Of a DNA stretch of 64,000 nucleotides, positions 49,673-60,549 are shown piece after piece. The notes under the pieces were generated by a model that was given only the letters and a program-made list of their open reading frames with translations, made no database searches and was not told where the DNA came from. The stretch's first letter is position 1; every line of letters starts with the position of its first letter. Position numbers and translations under genes: made by a program. The stretch covers positions 5,456,001-5,520,000 of the forward strand of contig CP087969.1 of the NCBI GenBank assembly GCA_024703915.1, read 5' to 3'. This stretch comes from Massilia sp. H-1 (lineage in GTDB: Bacteria; Pseudomonadota; Gammaproteobacteria; Burkholderiales; Burkholderiaceae_D).

Positions 49673-50689
49673 TTACATGAAGCAGCGCTTTTCGTCGAAC
49701 GCAGTCTGTCCTTTCAGCATGTGGTAACACGCTCTGGCGAGCTTGTGCGCTAGTGCCTTCGTCGCGAGCGCCGTGTTGCTGCGTGCGCGCTTGCGCTCAT
49801 AGAACCGCTTCGCCTGTGCGCTGTAACGCAGCGCGTAATGTGCCGCTTCGACGAAGGCCCAGGCCAGATAGCTGTTACCGTTCTTCCGGTTTCCCTCACC
49901 TTTTTCTTACTGTTCGAGAAGCGTCCACTGCCAACACAGCGGGCATACGACGCATAGTTGCTTAAAGGAGGTAAACCCGTTCTGATGGGCCCGGTCTCAA
50001 GCATGATTACTGTCGATAGGATTTCTCCAATCCCCGGAACCGTCTTTAACACTTTGTATTCCGGCGCCAGCTTCACGCGCTCGTGCAATCGTTGCTCCAG
50101 GATGGCGATGCCGCGTTCCATCGCCTGGATGGTGAGCACGTTCACCTGGGCGGCCATCGCGACATCTTCTGACCAGTTTCACTTCAACACATCTAGCACG
50201 TCGAGCGACTTCACCGCATCGCCACCGATGTTGCCGCCGGTCTCGCGCGTAAATCGATTGAAACGCGAGTACATGCGTGGTCCTGGTCCGCACCAGCTGC
50301 TGCCGCTTGCGGGCGAGGTCACGCACCGCACGCCATTCTGGCTCGAAAGCGTATCCAAATTTCAGCAGATTCAAGCGCAGCAAATGCGCCAGGTGCCGCG
50401 CATCATGTTCATCGCCGCTGTACTTCAGACCTGAGTACTGGGCAATGGCCGCCGTATTCACCAGCTTGACGTCGAATCCGGCGGCTCGTAAGCCATCAAC
50501 CAGCCAGTACCAGTTGAAGGTCGATTCGACGGCAACGCTGACCAGCTCGGAACGGTAGGGGTCGAGTAGTGCGACCACCTTGCTCAAATCGTTTGGCACG
50601 CGTCGTTCGCAAAAAACCTTGTCATCATCGTCGCTCACCACAACAACGCAATTGTTCGAATGCAGATCGATACCGCTATACTTGCTCAT
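49673..50689 (-). CDS. IS110-family transposase (frame-broken)
   Basis: DEDD-type transposase, about 339 codons, the usual IS110 size. The N-terminal RuvC-like domain begins YSGIDLHSNNCVVVVSDDDD and includes VAVESTFNWYWLVDGLRAAG and YSGDEHDARHLAHLLRLN, with catalytic acidic residues. The C-terminal transposase_20 domain has YKVLKTVPGIGEILSTVIML and ARCVGSGRFSNSKKK with its conserved Ser-containing region, ending QTAFDEKRCFM. Lesions near 50255, 50175 and 49905 break it. It lies right beside the remnant element, and its insertion may have destroyed the third copy. Confidence 0.85.
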
Positions 50690-50850
50690 ACCAGCCTCCC
50701 AGTACGTAAGTTCAACTCGAGATTGATTACTTACTGTACTCCCCGGCCTCGGCCGGAGGGAGGCTGGCTAGATGATTATCAGTCGCGGCAATCCGCCAAA
50801 GTCGCCGAAGCGGGGTCCCGAAGGGGGGGCAGTCGCGGCAATCCGCCAAA
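50690..50850. other. Insertion-sequence flank with inverted and direct repeats
   Basis: CCAGCCTCCC (50691-50700) and GGGAGGCTGG (50758-50767) form an inverted repeat just upstream of the IS110 gene. A 20-bp direct repeat beginning AGTCGCGGCAATCCG occurs at 50781 and 50831. These look like fragments of several insertions; no gene is present. Confidence 0.5.
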
Positions 50851-51225
50851 CAGCTGTCAAACCAGCGCCATCTTGAAGGGCTGACGCTAGAGGACGCCGC
50901 GCTGCGGATCGCGATGCCCAAGGCTACGCTAGCTAACTGGGTAAGCGCTGCAAAACGCGGCACGGACCCTACTGCGCCACCAAGGAGCCGCAGTGTCGCC
51001 GAACTGGAATCGGAAGTAGCCAAGCTGCGCAAAGAACTGGTGGTCAAGCGGATGGAAACGGCGGCGCTAAAAGAGACCGCCGCGTACTTTCCAGGGAGTC
51101 GCTGCCCGGAACGTGTTCATGAAATCGGTGCGACTTTAACACCCGTTTAGCTTGTTGTGCTGCGTCTTTGGGGTTTCGCGCAGCCGCTACTATGAGGCGT
51201 TCGATCGCCTCAGCCTGAGCCCGTC
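50851..51225 (+). pseudogene. IS3-family OrfA with OrfB remnant
   Basis: OrfA part: LEGLTLEDAALRIAMPKATL, then ANWVSAAKRG and a leucine-zipper-like VAELESEVAKLRKELVVKRM, ending in the usual AAYFxxES region. Just beyond, FMKSVRL, a break, and CCVFGVSRSRYYEAFDRLS recall the start of OrfB, but the catalytic DDE domain is absent. It is a truncated IS3-group remnant without a proper OrfA start and not functional. Confidence 0.7.
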
Positions 51226-51611
51226 GAAACAGTAGGATGGTCAAGTCTTGAAGCCGCAGCGGCATGCACCACATGCACCGAGTTGTGCGGTATTTGCATT
51301 TATCGACTTTATCTTCTTGCCGCTCGCGCGGCCGGGCCTGTACAACCGCGCCAAACCGCAAGTGTAAATAGTTTCCCCGCTGTGACAATTCGTGTCTTTA
51401 CGTGTCGTTTTGCTCACTATATTGAAATGGCACATCCGCCAAACGACACGTCGGTGCGTTGAATTCCCTTTTCTTGACACGGGTCCCCGATCGGCTCCGG
51501 AGGGACAGTCACGTCCATCGGCAGCACAAATGAGCGCGCGCAGTGCGTCCACCACGACCGCGCCGCAGGCCAGCATGGCATGCGCGGCTTTCATTGAAAG
51601 GAAAATTATCA
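51226..51611. promoter_or_regulatory. Upstream region of the tyrosinase gene with 11-bp inverted repeat
   Basis: A 386-bp gap with no convincing gene. ACGTGTCGTTT (51400-51410) and AAACGACACGT (51441-51451) are perfect reverse complements 30 bp apart. They could be paired operator half-sites about four helical turns apart centre to centre, or a long hairpin. The ribosome site AAGGAAA lies just upstream of the tyrosinase ATG. Confidence 0.5.
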
Positions 51612-54600
51612 TGGCACTCGGAGACGGCATCCGCAGAAACATCACCACTGTGTCGGAGGAGGAGCGCAACCTCTTCGTCGCAGCCATTCGTCAACTCGAC
51701 TCGGGCAGCATGGTCTACCCGAACAATCTCGGTCACGAAGGTGCCGATGGCGCTTAAGCAACATCACGATGTGGGACATGATGGAGCAGATCCATAAGGA
51801 CGGCCACGCGCACGGCATCGATGTCCACGCCGGTCCGGCCTTCATTCCCTGGCACCGCGCCATCGTCAATCATTTTGAAGAGCTGTTGCGACAGGTCGAC
51901 GCGCGTCTGTCGCTGCACTACTGGGACTGGACCACCGACCCGCGCGCAGGTGCCGTTCCCATCCTGGGCCCGAGCGGGTTCATGGGCAGTGCGAGCGGAG
52001 ACGCCAGCGCGCCCTTCGCCGACTTTGAATCGAGCGAAGGAGGGGGCCACAGTGCAATCTGGCGTAGCGTCGGGTCGAGCGCATCGAAGCCGGACGGCAG
52101 GCCGGACATTACCAGCGACGCCGATATTCTGGCCTCAGCCGATTTCACGGCGTTTCACACGGCCGCCAAAGGGGCGCACGATGGCACCGCGCACAGCTTC
52201 ATCGGCGGCACGATCACGCAGCCGCATTTTTCGTTCCACGACCCGATGGTGTTTCTGCTGCATAGCAATCTGGACCGCCTGTGGGCCACCTGGCAGCGCG
52301 CCCTGGCCATCCCGAACGTCTCGACACCAGCGTCGACCCGGCCACCGGCACCGCCCGTGCCTACGGAAACGTGCTGGCCGACAATGGCCTGCCGTCCAAC
52401 TATTACGAAGAACTGGTGCAGCCATGGGCTGGCGGCGCTTAAGAACACGGACCTCCAGCCGTGGTTGTCCGACGTGTCGCAGCAAATCCACATCAACTAC
52501 CAGGACCCGTGGATCATTCTTCCGGCCAGCTTCGACACGGCAGTGCATCATGCTTACGTGGTGACCGAACGCGACACCTTCTCCTCCTTCGAGGTCGAAT
52601 CGACGCATTCCTATCCCCAAGCTTTCTACGTCATTTTCGATGGCTATACGCCCAATGAGCTGGGGGCGCCACGCCGGCAGTCAGCTTCCGCGACGGGTCC
52701 ATCAGCGGCGCCGCGATTGCTTCCATCAGCGCCTCGAGCAGCCCGGCCGTGTTCGAGAATGCGGGGGCGGTGGATATGCCGCAGCGCATTTCGTTTACCT
52801 TCGAAGTGTTTTTTTCGGACGCCAGCGCGTTCACCTTTCCCGGAGAGAAGCGCGATCTGGTGCTGCGCGCGGAACTGGGCGGCCAGGTGTGCGCCGCTGC
52901 CATCCATCTGATCAACCAGCCCAACCCCTACATGCTCGATGTGCAGCCGGGCGGCACCAATCCCGGCTGGCTGAGCACGGATGTGCGCGTGTTTCAGTTG
53001 CGCCCCGGACAGCATTTGCCGGGCAGCAGTAGTGTCCTGTCGGCGACGGCGGACCGGGCCGAGGCCTACCAGTATATTCAGAATTTGCTGGGTGAATTGC
53101 GCCTGCTTGGCAACGGCCCCTCGCCATTCGATTTCATTTCGCAAGATGAACAGGCGAGTCAGCTCGAATTGTCGCGCACCGTGGGTGGCGTGCGTGTCTT
53201 TAATTTTGCACTGGCCAAAGTGCGCTATCGCGCCAACACCACCGATGCGGCCGGGGTGCGGGTGTTCTTTCGCGGCTTCAACATGATGGTGTCAGCCCTC
53301 GACTACACCAACCCGGGCGCGGCAGAGGGCAATTATCGCCGTTCAGCAAGCGGCGCCGCGCCCTTGCTGGGCAAGATCGGCAACAGCATCGCTTCCATTC
53401 CGTATTTCGCACAGGAACGCATCGACAGCGCAACGGACGAGATGGCCAATCAGCCGGACAGCGCGAATAACTTCATGATCGTGCACATTGCCAACCAGGA
53501 GGCGGTGGCCTACTTCGGCTGCTGGCTGGACTTTAATCAGACCGAACCGCAGTTTCCGCTGCACCCGGGCGGCGACGGCCATTTCGGCGGCTTAAGCAGT
53601 CGATCCTGCAACTGGTGCGCGGCATCCACCAATGCCTGGTGGCCGAGGTGCGCTTCCAGCCAGGCGCCAGCGATCCCATTACCATCGGCGCCACGCCCGG
53701 GTCGAGCAACCGCCTGTCGCAACGCAATCTGGCCATTGTGGAGTCCGACAACCCCGGCACGGCAGAGGCCCACGTCGTGCAGCACACCGTCACCGTCAAG
53801 CCGTCCGCCATGAATCGCAAGCTGGCTGCTGTCAGCGAACGGCAAGCGTATGACGAGCTGGTCATCCACTGGAACGGCTTGCCGGGCGCCACCAAAGCGA
53901 CCTTGTATTTCCCGGAATGGAATGTGGACGACATACTGCGCCTGGCAAACACTCTACGGCAGCGCCCGGACCTGCTGAAAAAAGTGGATGCGCATACGCT
54001 CGAATGCGTCGTCACCGACATCAGCTACATTCCGGTGCTTAAGCCACGCAAAACACCGGGTACGCGGGACTGCTGACCTTGCACATGCCGCTCACGGTCA
54101 AGAGCGGACAAGTGTTCCATGTGGACGTGCAACAGCATTCCGGCTTGGTGCGCGAACTGCGCACCGAGAAGGGGAATGAAGCACGCAAACTGCAGCGCTA
54201 CGTGGCATCGAGCCGCAAAATTCTGGGCGCGTTCCGGATGACCGTGGCGGTCAAGATGGGCGACGACCTGCTACCGAAGGCGGTACGCCACCTCGCGCTG
54301 CTGCGCTACATTGCGCTGGCCATCCCGGCGGGCGACCACTGGTATCCAGTTTTCTCGCGCTACATCAAGCAGCTGGCGGGACAAGTCGATGCGCTTGGTT
54401 ATGACGCCGATTCGGTCAAGCCCTCCGCCGATGATGCGGGCATGCCCGGTGATCGCCCGCATTCCCAGGAGCGTTGCTACACGGGCAAGGTGCACGAAAT
54501 TGTCTACGATTGCTTTGGTAGTTTCGTGGGCTTTTCGCTCAGGACTTGCAGCCAGCGGCACTGGATCGATACCTGCGAACGCGGCATAGAAGCAATCGTG

Positions 54601-54684
54601 CTGGAGGCATGCAGGCATGACGCTACACTGAGCGTGCGGTGGGACGGCAAGCGGGTCTGCGGGCTGGCGATCGTTTGCTGTTAA
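51612..54684 (+). CDS. Large tyrosinase-family copper protein (frame-broken)
   Basis: About 1,020 aa. The N-terminal tyrosinase domain has CuA histidines in IHKDGHAHGIDVHAGPAFIP and WHRAIVNHFEELLRQVD, and the CuB helix in FSFHDPMVFLLHSNLDRLWA (about residue 215). Tyrosinases oxidise phenols to quinones. The remaining 700-plus residues contain beta-rich parts (RISFTFEVFFSDASAFTFPG, MLDVQPGGTNPGWLSTDVRV and MPLTVKSGQVFHVDVQQHSG), the last unlike ordinary bacterial tyrosinases, which end near 300-500 aa. No signal peptide is seen. Lesions occur at 51752 (GCTTAAGC over Ala-Gly), 52320, 52440, 52670, 53595 and 54040. Confidence 0.82.
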
Positions 54685-54956
54685 TCCCGACGGCGCACCG
54701 GTCGTCCGTGCGATGGCCGGTGTGGCGTTCGCCAGGCATGCAGATAGGCTTCCTGCAGCACGTCTTGCGCTTCGTTGTCGTCGCGCAGGATGCTGCGGGC
54801 GGTTCGGAACAACAACTGATTGTGGCGGCGCATCAGCAGCGCGAAGGCTGCCTGGTCGTGCACGGCAATGCGCGCCGCCAGGGCGGCGTCGCCGTCGTTG
54901 CGCTCGGGCGCAAGGCGTTCTGGTGTGGCTGGGGGGCATGGTCGGGTCTCGCTCAT
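54681..54956 (-). pseudogene. Truncated ECF-type sigma factor (region 2 only)
   Basis: A 91-codon frame whose middle is an excellent sigma-70 region 2: AAFALLMRRHNQLLFRTARS, ILRDDNEAQDVLQEAYLHAW. After AWR the sequence (TPHRPSHGRPVRRRD) is unrelated and stops; region 4, needed for -35 recognition, is missing. The frame abuts the tyrosinase stop, so arrival of the tyrosinase block probably cut the gene. It is unlikely to act as a sigma factor. Confidence 0.7.
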
Positions 54957-55365
54957 CTGGTATATGCGACATTCGATGATGCTCGCCGGGGGTGTGCGCC
55001 AGTTTTACCAAACTGGCGCGAGGTTCAAGACAAGGCGGTGGCAATCGCGCAAGATCGTCCGATGGTGAGGCCGCTACATGCATCGCAAGTCAGACCCTGC
55101 GGCGACGCGCGACGGGGCAGGATATTCTTGAGCGGCAGCGCCAGTCCGCATACGGCCGCGGCGCGAATCAGGCGCACCGATGGGACCGGCGCCGCCAGCA
55201 GGCTTCAAGGTGGAAGCTCGCCCTGTGCCTGCTTGCTGGGGGACGGATGTTGCGCGCGCAAGCGATACAACGAGGGTTGTCGCGTCGCCAGAACGTCGAA
55301 GGCGCAGCAAATCAATGCCGACGTGCTGGTGGGCTGCAACAAGGTCAATGGCAGAACTTGCCGTT
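54957..55365. other. Intergenic region, no gene seen
   Basis: About 400 bp between the truncated sigma gene and the porin 3' end. Open frames here are short, Arg/Gly-rich shadows. No promoter, hairpin or repeat stands out. Confidence 0.4.
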
Positions 55366-56429
55366 TCAGAACCTGTGCCGCAGCCCGGCGGTGAATTGCT
55401 TGTTGCCGGTCCCAGGTTCTTCGCTGTTGCCCTCTGTGTAGGCGGCGCCGTTGCGGTTGCGGATCACCGCATACGAGGTGTACAGATCGGTGCGCTTGGA
55501 GAACGCAAACATGTAGGCCAGGCCGAACTGCTGGGCGTCCTGGTTGCGCACGGTCTTGTCATTTTTGTGCACATAGCTGCCCACCACCGTGCTGGCGCCG
55601 AACGGCACGGCAACGCCCAGCAGCACATCGCTGCTGTCGGTCGACGTGCTCGGCGCCGCGCCGCCGAAGGTGGCGGCGCCGTTGGTCAGCGGCGAACTGT
55701 TCAAGCCCTTGTTGATCGCGTAGCCGAAGTAGCCCCTGGCCGGACCAAAGTCGTAGTTCGCGCCCAGCAGGGTATTGCGCGCATCTTCCGTGTTCTTGAG
55801 CACGGCGCTGTCGTTGTTCTTGCGGTGATAGGCCAGGCGCGCATTGAGCGCGCCCTTGCTGTAGCCGAAGGAGCCGCCGACTGCGCTCGACGCCTGCGCG
55901 TCGCCCGCTACTTCAGCCTGGCCGCGACCATCAGGTCGCCGCTGAAGCCGCCGACCACATGCGAGCGGTACAGCACCGAGTTGCTGGCCCGGAATCCGGT
56001 GGGCGACATCAGGTTGTTCAGAACGAATGATGCCGTTGCGCAGCGGATCGACGACGGTATTGAGCGTCGTCAAACAGCGGCGTATCCTGCAAGCCCAGCG
56101 AGACGGCGCCAAAGCCGCCGCGCAGGCCGACGATGCTGGTGCGTCCGAACAGGGTGTTGTTCTGGGTCGAAGTGCCGTTGTCGGCGTGAATGCCGCCTTC
56201 GATGACGAAGAAGGCGCTCAGCCCGCCGCCGAGCTCTTCGCTGCCCTTGATGCCCCAGCGGCTCTGGGTCGCCATGCCGCTGGTGACGCGGGTGGAGGTG
56301 CTTAAGCCACGCCGCCGCGGTCTTGCGAGATGCCCAGGTCGAGTACGCCGTACAGGCTCACGCTGCTTTGCGCGGCAGGCCGCGCCGCTGGCCAGCAGCG
56401 ACGGTGAAGATGCTTGTTTTCATTGACAT
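55366..56429 (-). CDS. General (gram-negative type) porin (frame-broken)
   Basis: Outer-membrane porin of about 355 codons. The leader begins MSMKTSIFTVAAG. Barrel landmarks are TQSRWGIKGSEELGGGLSAF, then FGRTSIVGLRGGFGAVSLGL (an Arg/Gly-rich early strand typical of betaproteobacterial porins), GALNARLAYHRKNNDSAVLK and FGLAYMFAFSKRTDLYTSYA. The C-terminus AGLRHRF ends in the Phe needed for barrel assembly. Lesions near 56385, 56300, 56070, 56015 and 55915 break the frame. It is the last gene of the gluconate cluster and may admit the sugar acid. Confidence 0.85.
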
Positions 56430-56442
56430 GTTCTCGCTGGTA

Positions 56443-57763
56443 TCAGAGCGCAGGGACCGGCGCGCCTGCTGGCTGCGGGTCCGGGATCGGTTCCGATCTT
56501 GCCGAGCACGAACACGAAGGACACGATGCCGATCACGAGGATGACACCGGCCACCATGAAGGCGTTGGCGAACGAGTTGGTGGCGCCGACGATGAAGCCG
56601 GTGACGATCAGGGCGGCGGCGCCCATCAGATTGTTGGCGAAGTTCATGATGCCGCCGATGGTGCTTACGCCCGCCTTTGGGCGCGATCAGCGATGGCAGA
56701 GACCAGCCGACCGGCGCCGCCGACGCCAGACCGCCAAGCGCAATCGAGATCCAGAAGATGGCCCAGGCAGGATCGGTGGTCTGGGTCGCGCCGAACACGG
56801 CCAGGCCGAACAGCATGCCCACCACCAGCACGCCCTTGCGTACCTTCGATTCATCCCAGCCGCGCTTGATCAGATGGTCGATCAGCCAGCCGCCCACGAA
56901 CAGATCGGTCAGGGTGGCAAAGGCCCAGGGAATGGCAGCGTAGCTAACCGACTTCCAGGATACTCATGTGCATGGTCTGGACCAGGTAGCCGGGCAGCCA
57001 GGTCAGGAACAGGTAGAAGGTGTAGCCATAGGCGGCAAAGCCGATGGTCAGGCCCCAGACTTTGGTCTTGGTCAGCAGGTAGCCCAGCATGTTCATGGCG
57101 CCAGCGTCCGATTTGCCTTCCGGCGCGCCGCCGTTTTGCTGGATGTAGTTCAGCTCGGCCTTGGACAGTTTTTCGTCGGCGCTCGGGTCGCGGTAAATGA
57201 AGTAGAAGGCGAAAAAGTAGCTGGAAGCTCAGGAACGCGGTCAGGCCGAAACCCCAGCGCCAGCCGAAGGCGACGATCGTGATGGCGACCAGCGGCACGC
57301 CGATCACGTTGGAGAACTTGGCGGCGGCGTCGAAAATCGCGGTGGCCAGGCCGCGTTCATGGCGCGGGAACCAGTAGCCGGTCGCCTTGGAACTGACCGG
57401 GAAGGCGGGCGCTTCGGCCACGCCGAGCAGGATGCGGGCAAAGAAGATCCCGGCGAATCCGCTCGAGAAGGCCGTGATCACCGAGGCCACGCCCCACAGG
57501 AAGGCGCCCCAGCGGCCCACTTTGGTCGGGCCGAAGCGGTCGATCACCATGCCGACCGGAATCTGCAGCAGCGAGTAGGACCAGGCGAAGGCCGAGAACA
57601 GCAAGCCCAGTTCGACCGGCGTGAGCTGGAACATGTCCTTGATCTGGGGCGCGGCAACCGACAGGCCGATGCGGTCGATGTAGTTGATCAGGACGCCGAT
57701 GCCGAGCAGGGCGCCGATGCCCCAGCGTCGCTTGCCGACGCCGGTATTCGATGGGATTGCCAT
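56443..57763 (-). CDS. MFS transporter, anion:cation symporter type, probable sugar-acid uptake (frame-broken)
   Basis: Twelve-helix major facilitator of about 440 aa in the ACS (hexuronate/galactonate) style. It opens GIGALLGIGVLINYIDRIGL, then LFSAFAWSYSLLQIPVGMVI and the MFS motif DRFGPTKVGRWGAFLWGVAS, followed by FARILLGVAEAPAFPVSSKA, GYWFPRHERGLATAIFD and VIGVPLVAITIVAFGWRWGF. The likely C-terminus is PIPDPQPAGAPVPAL. Lesions occur near 57228, 56950, 56670 and 56500. It lies between gluconokinase and a porin, so gluconate or a related acid is the inferred substrate. Confidence 0.82.
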
Positions 57764-57776
57764 GGTACTGTCTCCT

Positions 57777-58329
57777 TCAGGTTGATATGGACGGGCTCTG
57801 GTGGCCCTGGGTTTGCAGAATCTGGTCGATGATCGATGCGGGCGCGGCGTCAATGTCCAGGCGGACACCGGCTTCGTCCGCGGCCAGCGGCTCGAGGTCG
57901 CGCAGCTGGCTCTCGAGCAGGGAAGTGGGCATGTAGTGCGCGGTGCGCGAACGCATGCGCTGTTCGATCAGCGCGCTCTCGCCGTGCAGGTGGGCAAAGC
58001 GCAGGCCGGGGTCGGCCTGGCGCAGCAGGTCGCGGTAGCGGCGCTTCAGGGCCGAGCAGGACAGCACCAGGCCGGCGCCGCGTTGCTGCGCTGCCGCGAT
58101 TTCGGCTTGCAGGCGCCCCAGCCAGTCGGCGCGGTCGGCGTCGTCGAGCGGGGTGCCGATGGGCCATCTTGGCGATGTTCGCGGCCGAGTGAAAGGCGTC
58201 GCCTTCCAGGAATTCGGCCTGCAGCGCCGCGCCCAGGCGGCGTCCGATCTCGCTCTTGCCGCAGCCGCACACGCCCATGACGACCCAGCGGACGGGCGTT
58301 ATGGATGGAATGGTGGAGGAAGTCATCAT
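57777..58329 (-). CDS. gntK: Gluconokinase (frame-broken)
   Basis: Phosphorylates D-gluconate to 6-phosphogluconate with ATP. About 183 codons, slightly above the usual 165-175. The P-loop is WVVMGVCGCGKSEIGRRLG; FLEGDAFHSAANIAKM holds the substrate-binding stretch. After lesions near 58160 and 58090 it continues LSCSALKRRYRDLLRQADPG and MRSRTAHYMPTSLLESQLRD, ending LEPLAADEAGVRLDIDA. These are the classic gluconokinase motifs (CSALKRxYRD, HFMPxxLLxSQ). It begins the leftward gntK-MFS-porin operon, downstream of a LacI-type operator. Confidence 0.87.
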
Positions 58330-58368
58330 GTGGAGTTGCCGATCAGAAGTTGTCTCACTGCGCTATTT

Positions 58369-58382
58369 TGGTAGCGCTAACA
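58369..58382. promoter_or_regulatory. LacI/GntR-type operator upstream of gntK
   Basis: TGGTAGCGCTAACA, a near-perfect 14-bp palindrome (arms TGTTAGC/GCTACCA on the other strand) with the central CG typical of LacI-family sites. It lies 40 bp upstream of the gluconokinase start. The related palindrome at 59514 lies before the regulator gene itself. Confidence 0.65.
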
Positions 58383-58472
58383 TTTGCAGTGAAGTCTACA
58401 CCGGCCCAGCTTTTTGTAAAGGGAATTCTATGCTGCGGCGCACAAAACAACAGCCGCGCCGCGGCCGTGCGG

Positions 58473-59497
58473 CTAGGCGCTTTCGGGGCCATCAGGGTAA
58501 AGCCGAGGTCGATGCGCTGTCTGGCTTTAGCTGCTCGCCGGTGATCATCGCGCGCAGCAGGGATGCCGCCTCGAAGCCGACCTTGTAGCGCGGCGTGGCG
58601 ATCGTGGTCAGGGAAGGATTCATCCAGGCCGAGGCTAAGCAAGTCATTGAAGCCGCAGATCGCCAGTTGCTGCGGCACCGCGATGCCGCGCCGCTGGCAT
58701 TGGTAGATGGCGCCGTGCGCCAGGTCGTCATTGCAGCAAAAGATCGCGTCGAGTCCGGGTGTTGCGGCCAGCATCCGCCCCAGCAATTCCGCGCCCAGCG
58801 CCAGGGTCGAGGGATCGCTCACCATGGTCTCGAGTGCTTCGTCATACAGCCCCGCCTCGCGCATTGCCATGCGGTAGCCTTCGGCGCGCTTGAGCGTGCG
58901 CTCATCGAGCTGGGCGCCCATGAAGCCGATCTTCTTGTGCCCCTTGTCGATCAGGTAGCGCGTCATGGTGTGGCTTAGCCTGCATCTGCAGAGAAACCGA
59001 CCGAGGGCCGGTTCAACTCCGTGGCCAGATCCATCATCGACACCACCGGAACCTTGGACGTGTCGAGCATTTGCTGCACCTTGGGGCTGTGCGTCAGGCC
59101 CGACAGCAAGATGCCGTCCGGGTGCGACTGCAGGTAGGTGCCGAGCAGCTTTTCTTCCTCGGCATCCGAATAGCGCGTATTGCCGATCAGGATCTGGTAA
59201 TCGTAAGCGTCGAGCGCGACCTGGATCCCTTCGAGCACCGCCGTGAAGACCAGGTTCGACAGCGACGGCACCAGCACCACGATCACGTTCGAATGGGAAG
59301 AGGCCAGTGCCCGTGCGGCCGCATTGGGCACGTAGCCCAGTTCGGCGACGGCGCGCGACCCGCTCGCGCAGGACGGCCGAAACCATGTCGGGGTGGCTGA
59401 TCGCGCGCGAGGCGGTCATCGTGGCGACCCCGGCCAGCGCGGCCACCTGGGCCAGCGTGGCCCGTCCCCGGGCCCGTGTTTTCGGCACTGTTGTCAT
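58473..59497 (-). CDS. gntR: LacI-family regulator, GntR-like gluconate repressor (frame-broken)
   Basis: About 340 aa. The N-terminal LacI HTH is TLAQVAALAGVATMTASRAI with the hinge RAVAELGYVPNAAARALAS. The periplasmic-binding-like effector domain follows: NVIVVLVPSLSNLVFTAVLE, YQILIGNTRYSDAEEEKLL, HPDGILLSGLTHSP and KIGFMGAQLDERTLKRAEGY, and TPGLDAIFCCNDDLAHGAIY. The sequence matches the GntR gluconate repressor pattern closely. Lesions near 59365, 58975 and 58600 break it, and the exact stop is uncertain. It presumably binds the two palindromes flanking the gene and is released by gluconate. Confidence 0.83.
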
Positions 59498-59513
59498 GGA
59501 ATTCCCGCACTTT

Positions 59514-59527
59514 TGATAACGTTATCA
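59514..59527. promoter_or_regulatory. LacI-type operator upstream of the regulator gene
   Basis: TGATAACGTTATCA, a perfect 14-bp palindrome with central CG, placed 17 bp upstream of the regulator's ATG. This is the standard LacI/GntR operator form and indicates autoregulation. The rest of the gap to 59782 is AT-rich and without a gene. Confidence 0.72.
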
Positions 59528-59782
59528 TAGCCTGTTGTTAGCTATTTTTATATTCGATTTTTTTCGATTATAGCTGAGAATTCTTTCCGCTTTTCTGAGC
59601 GGATTTGTGCGCGGATAATGCCAAACATTGAATCGAACCTAGGGTAAAACGAGAAAAATTCGTTGCCTGAAGATTCGACTTGATGATCGATTCTTTCGAA
59701 CTTTGATTCCGGGCCTGCTTACCCGGTTACCCATGAGTGTCGAACGAGCGAATTTATCCACCTATGAAAATGGAGTCTTGAA

Positions 59783-60495
59783 ATGAACCTCACATCCCTC
59801 GTCAAGTTCGCGCTTCCTATCGTCATGGCGGTGACTGCAGCCGCGCTGAGCTATGCGGCGAAACCCTCGGACAAGCTGCTCACGCCAAACAACCACACGC
59901 TGATCCTGATCGACCACCAGCCGCAGATGGCGTTTGCAACCCGCTCGATCGATATCAGCGAGTTGCGCAACAACACGACGGGCCTGGCGAAAGCGGCCAG
60001 CGTGTTCAAGGTGCCGACCATCCTGACCACGGTGGCGGCGAAGTCGTTCAGCGGCCCCATTTTCCCCGAGGTGCAGGCCGTGTTCCCAAACCAGGTACCG
60101 ATTGACCGGACCACCATGAACACCTGGGAAGACCAGCGCGTCGTCGACCAGGTCAAGAAATTTGGCCGCAAGAAGGTCGTGATGGCCGCCTTGTGGACGG
60201 AAGTGTGTCTGACCGAACCGGTGCTGTCGGCGATTGACGAAGGGTATGACGTCTATATCGTCACCGATGCTTCTGGCGGCGTCAGCAAAGAGGCGCATGA
60301 TATGTCGGTGCAGCGGATGATTCAGGCTTAGCGCCCACCCGATGACCTGGATGCAGTACATGCTCGAGCTGCAGCGCGATTGGGCGCGGCGAGACCTATG
60401 CGCCGGTGATGGACATCGCCAAGCAGCATGGCGGCGGCTACGGCCTCGGTATCATCTATGCCAGCGACATGTTCAAGGCAAAAGAAGGCAAGTAA
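59783..60495 (+). CDS. Exported isochorismatase-family (YcaC-like) hydrolase (frame-broken)
   Basis: Cysteine hydrolase of the isochorismatase-like fold, about 237 aa, with an N-terminal signal peptide (FALPIVMAVTAAALSYA), unusual for this mainly cytoplasmic family. Active-site landmarks are LILIDHQPQMAF (Asp), KVVMAALWTEVCLTEPVL (nucleophilic Cys in WTEVCL) and TDASGGVSKEAHDMSVQRM. The C-terminus GGGYGLGIIYASDMFKAKEG matches YcaC relatives. Lesions at about 60331 and 60390 break the end. Substrate is unknown. It heads a short rightward group with a cytochrome c and an amidohydrolase. Confidence 0.83.
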
Positions 60496-60549
60496 TGATC
60501 GATGCAGGGCGGGCCCCGCGCGGCCCGCCTGATTCCTGATGCGGAGCGA

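Noticed and set aside
55180..56205. A 341-codon rightward frame over the porin gene
   Set aside because: It is antisense to porin strands ending in a proper C-terminal Phe; it is a shadow.
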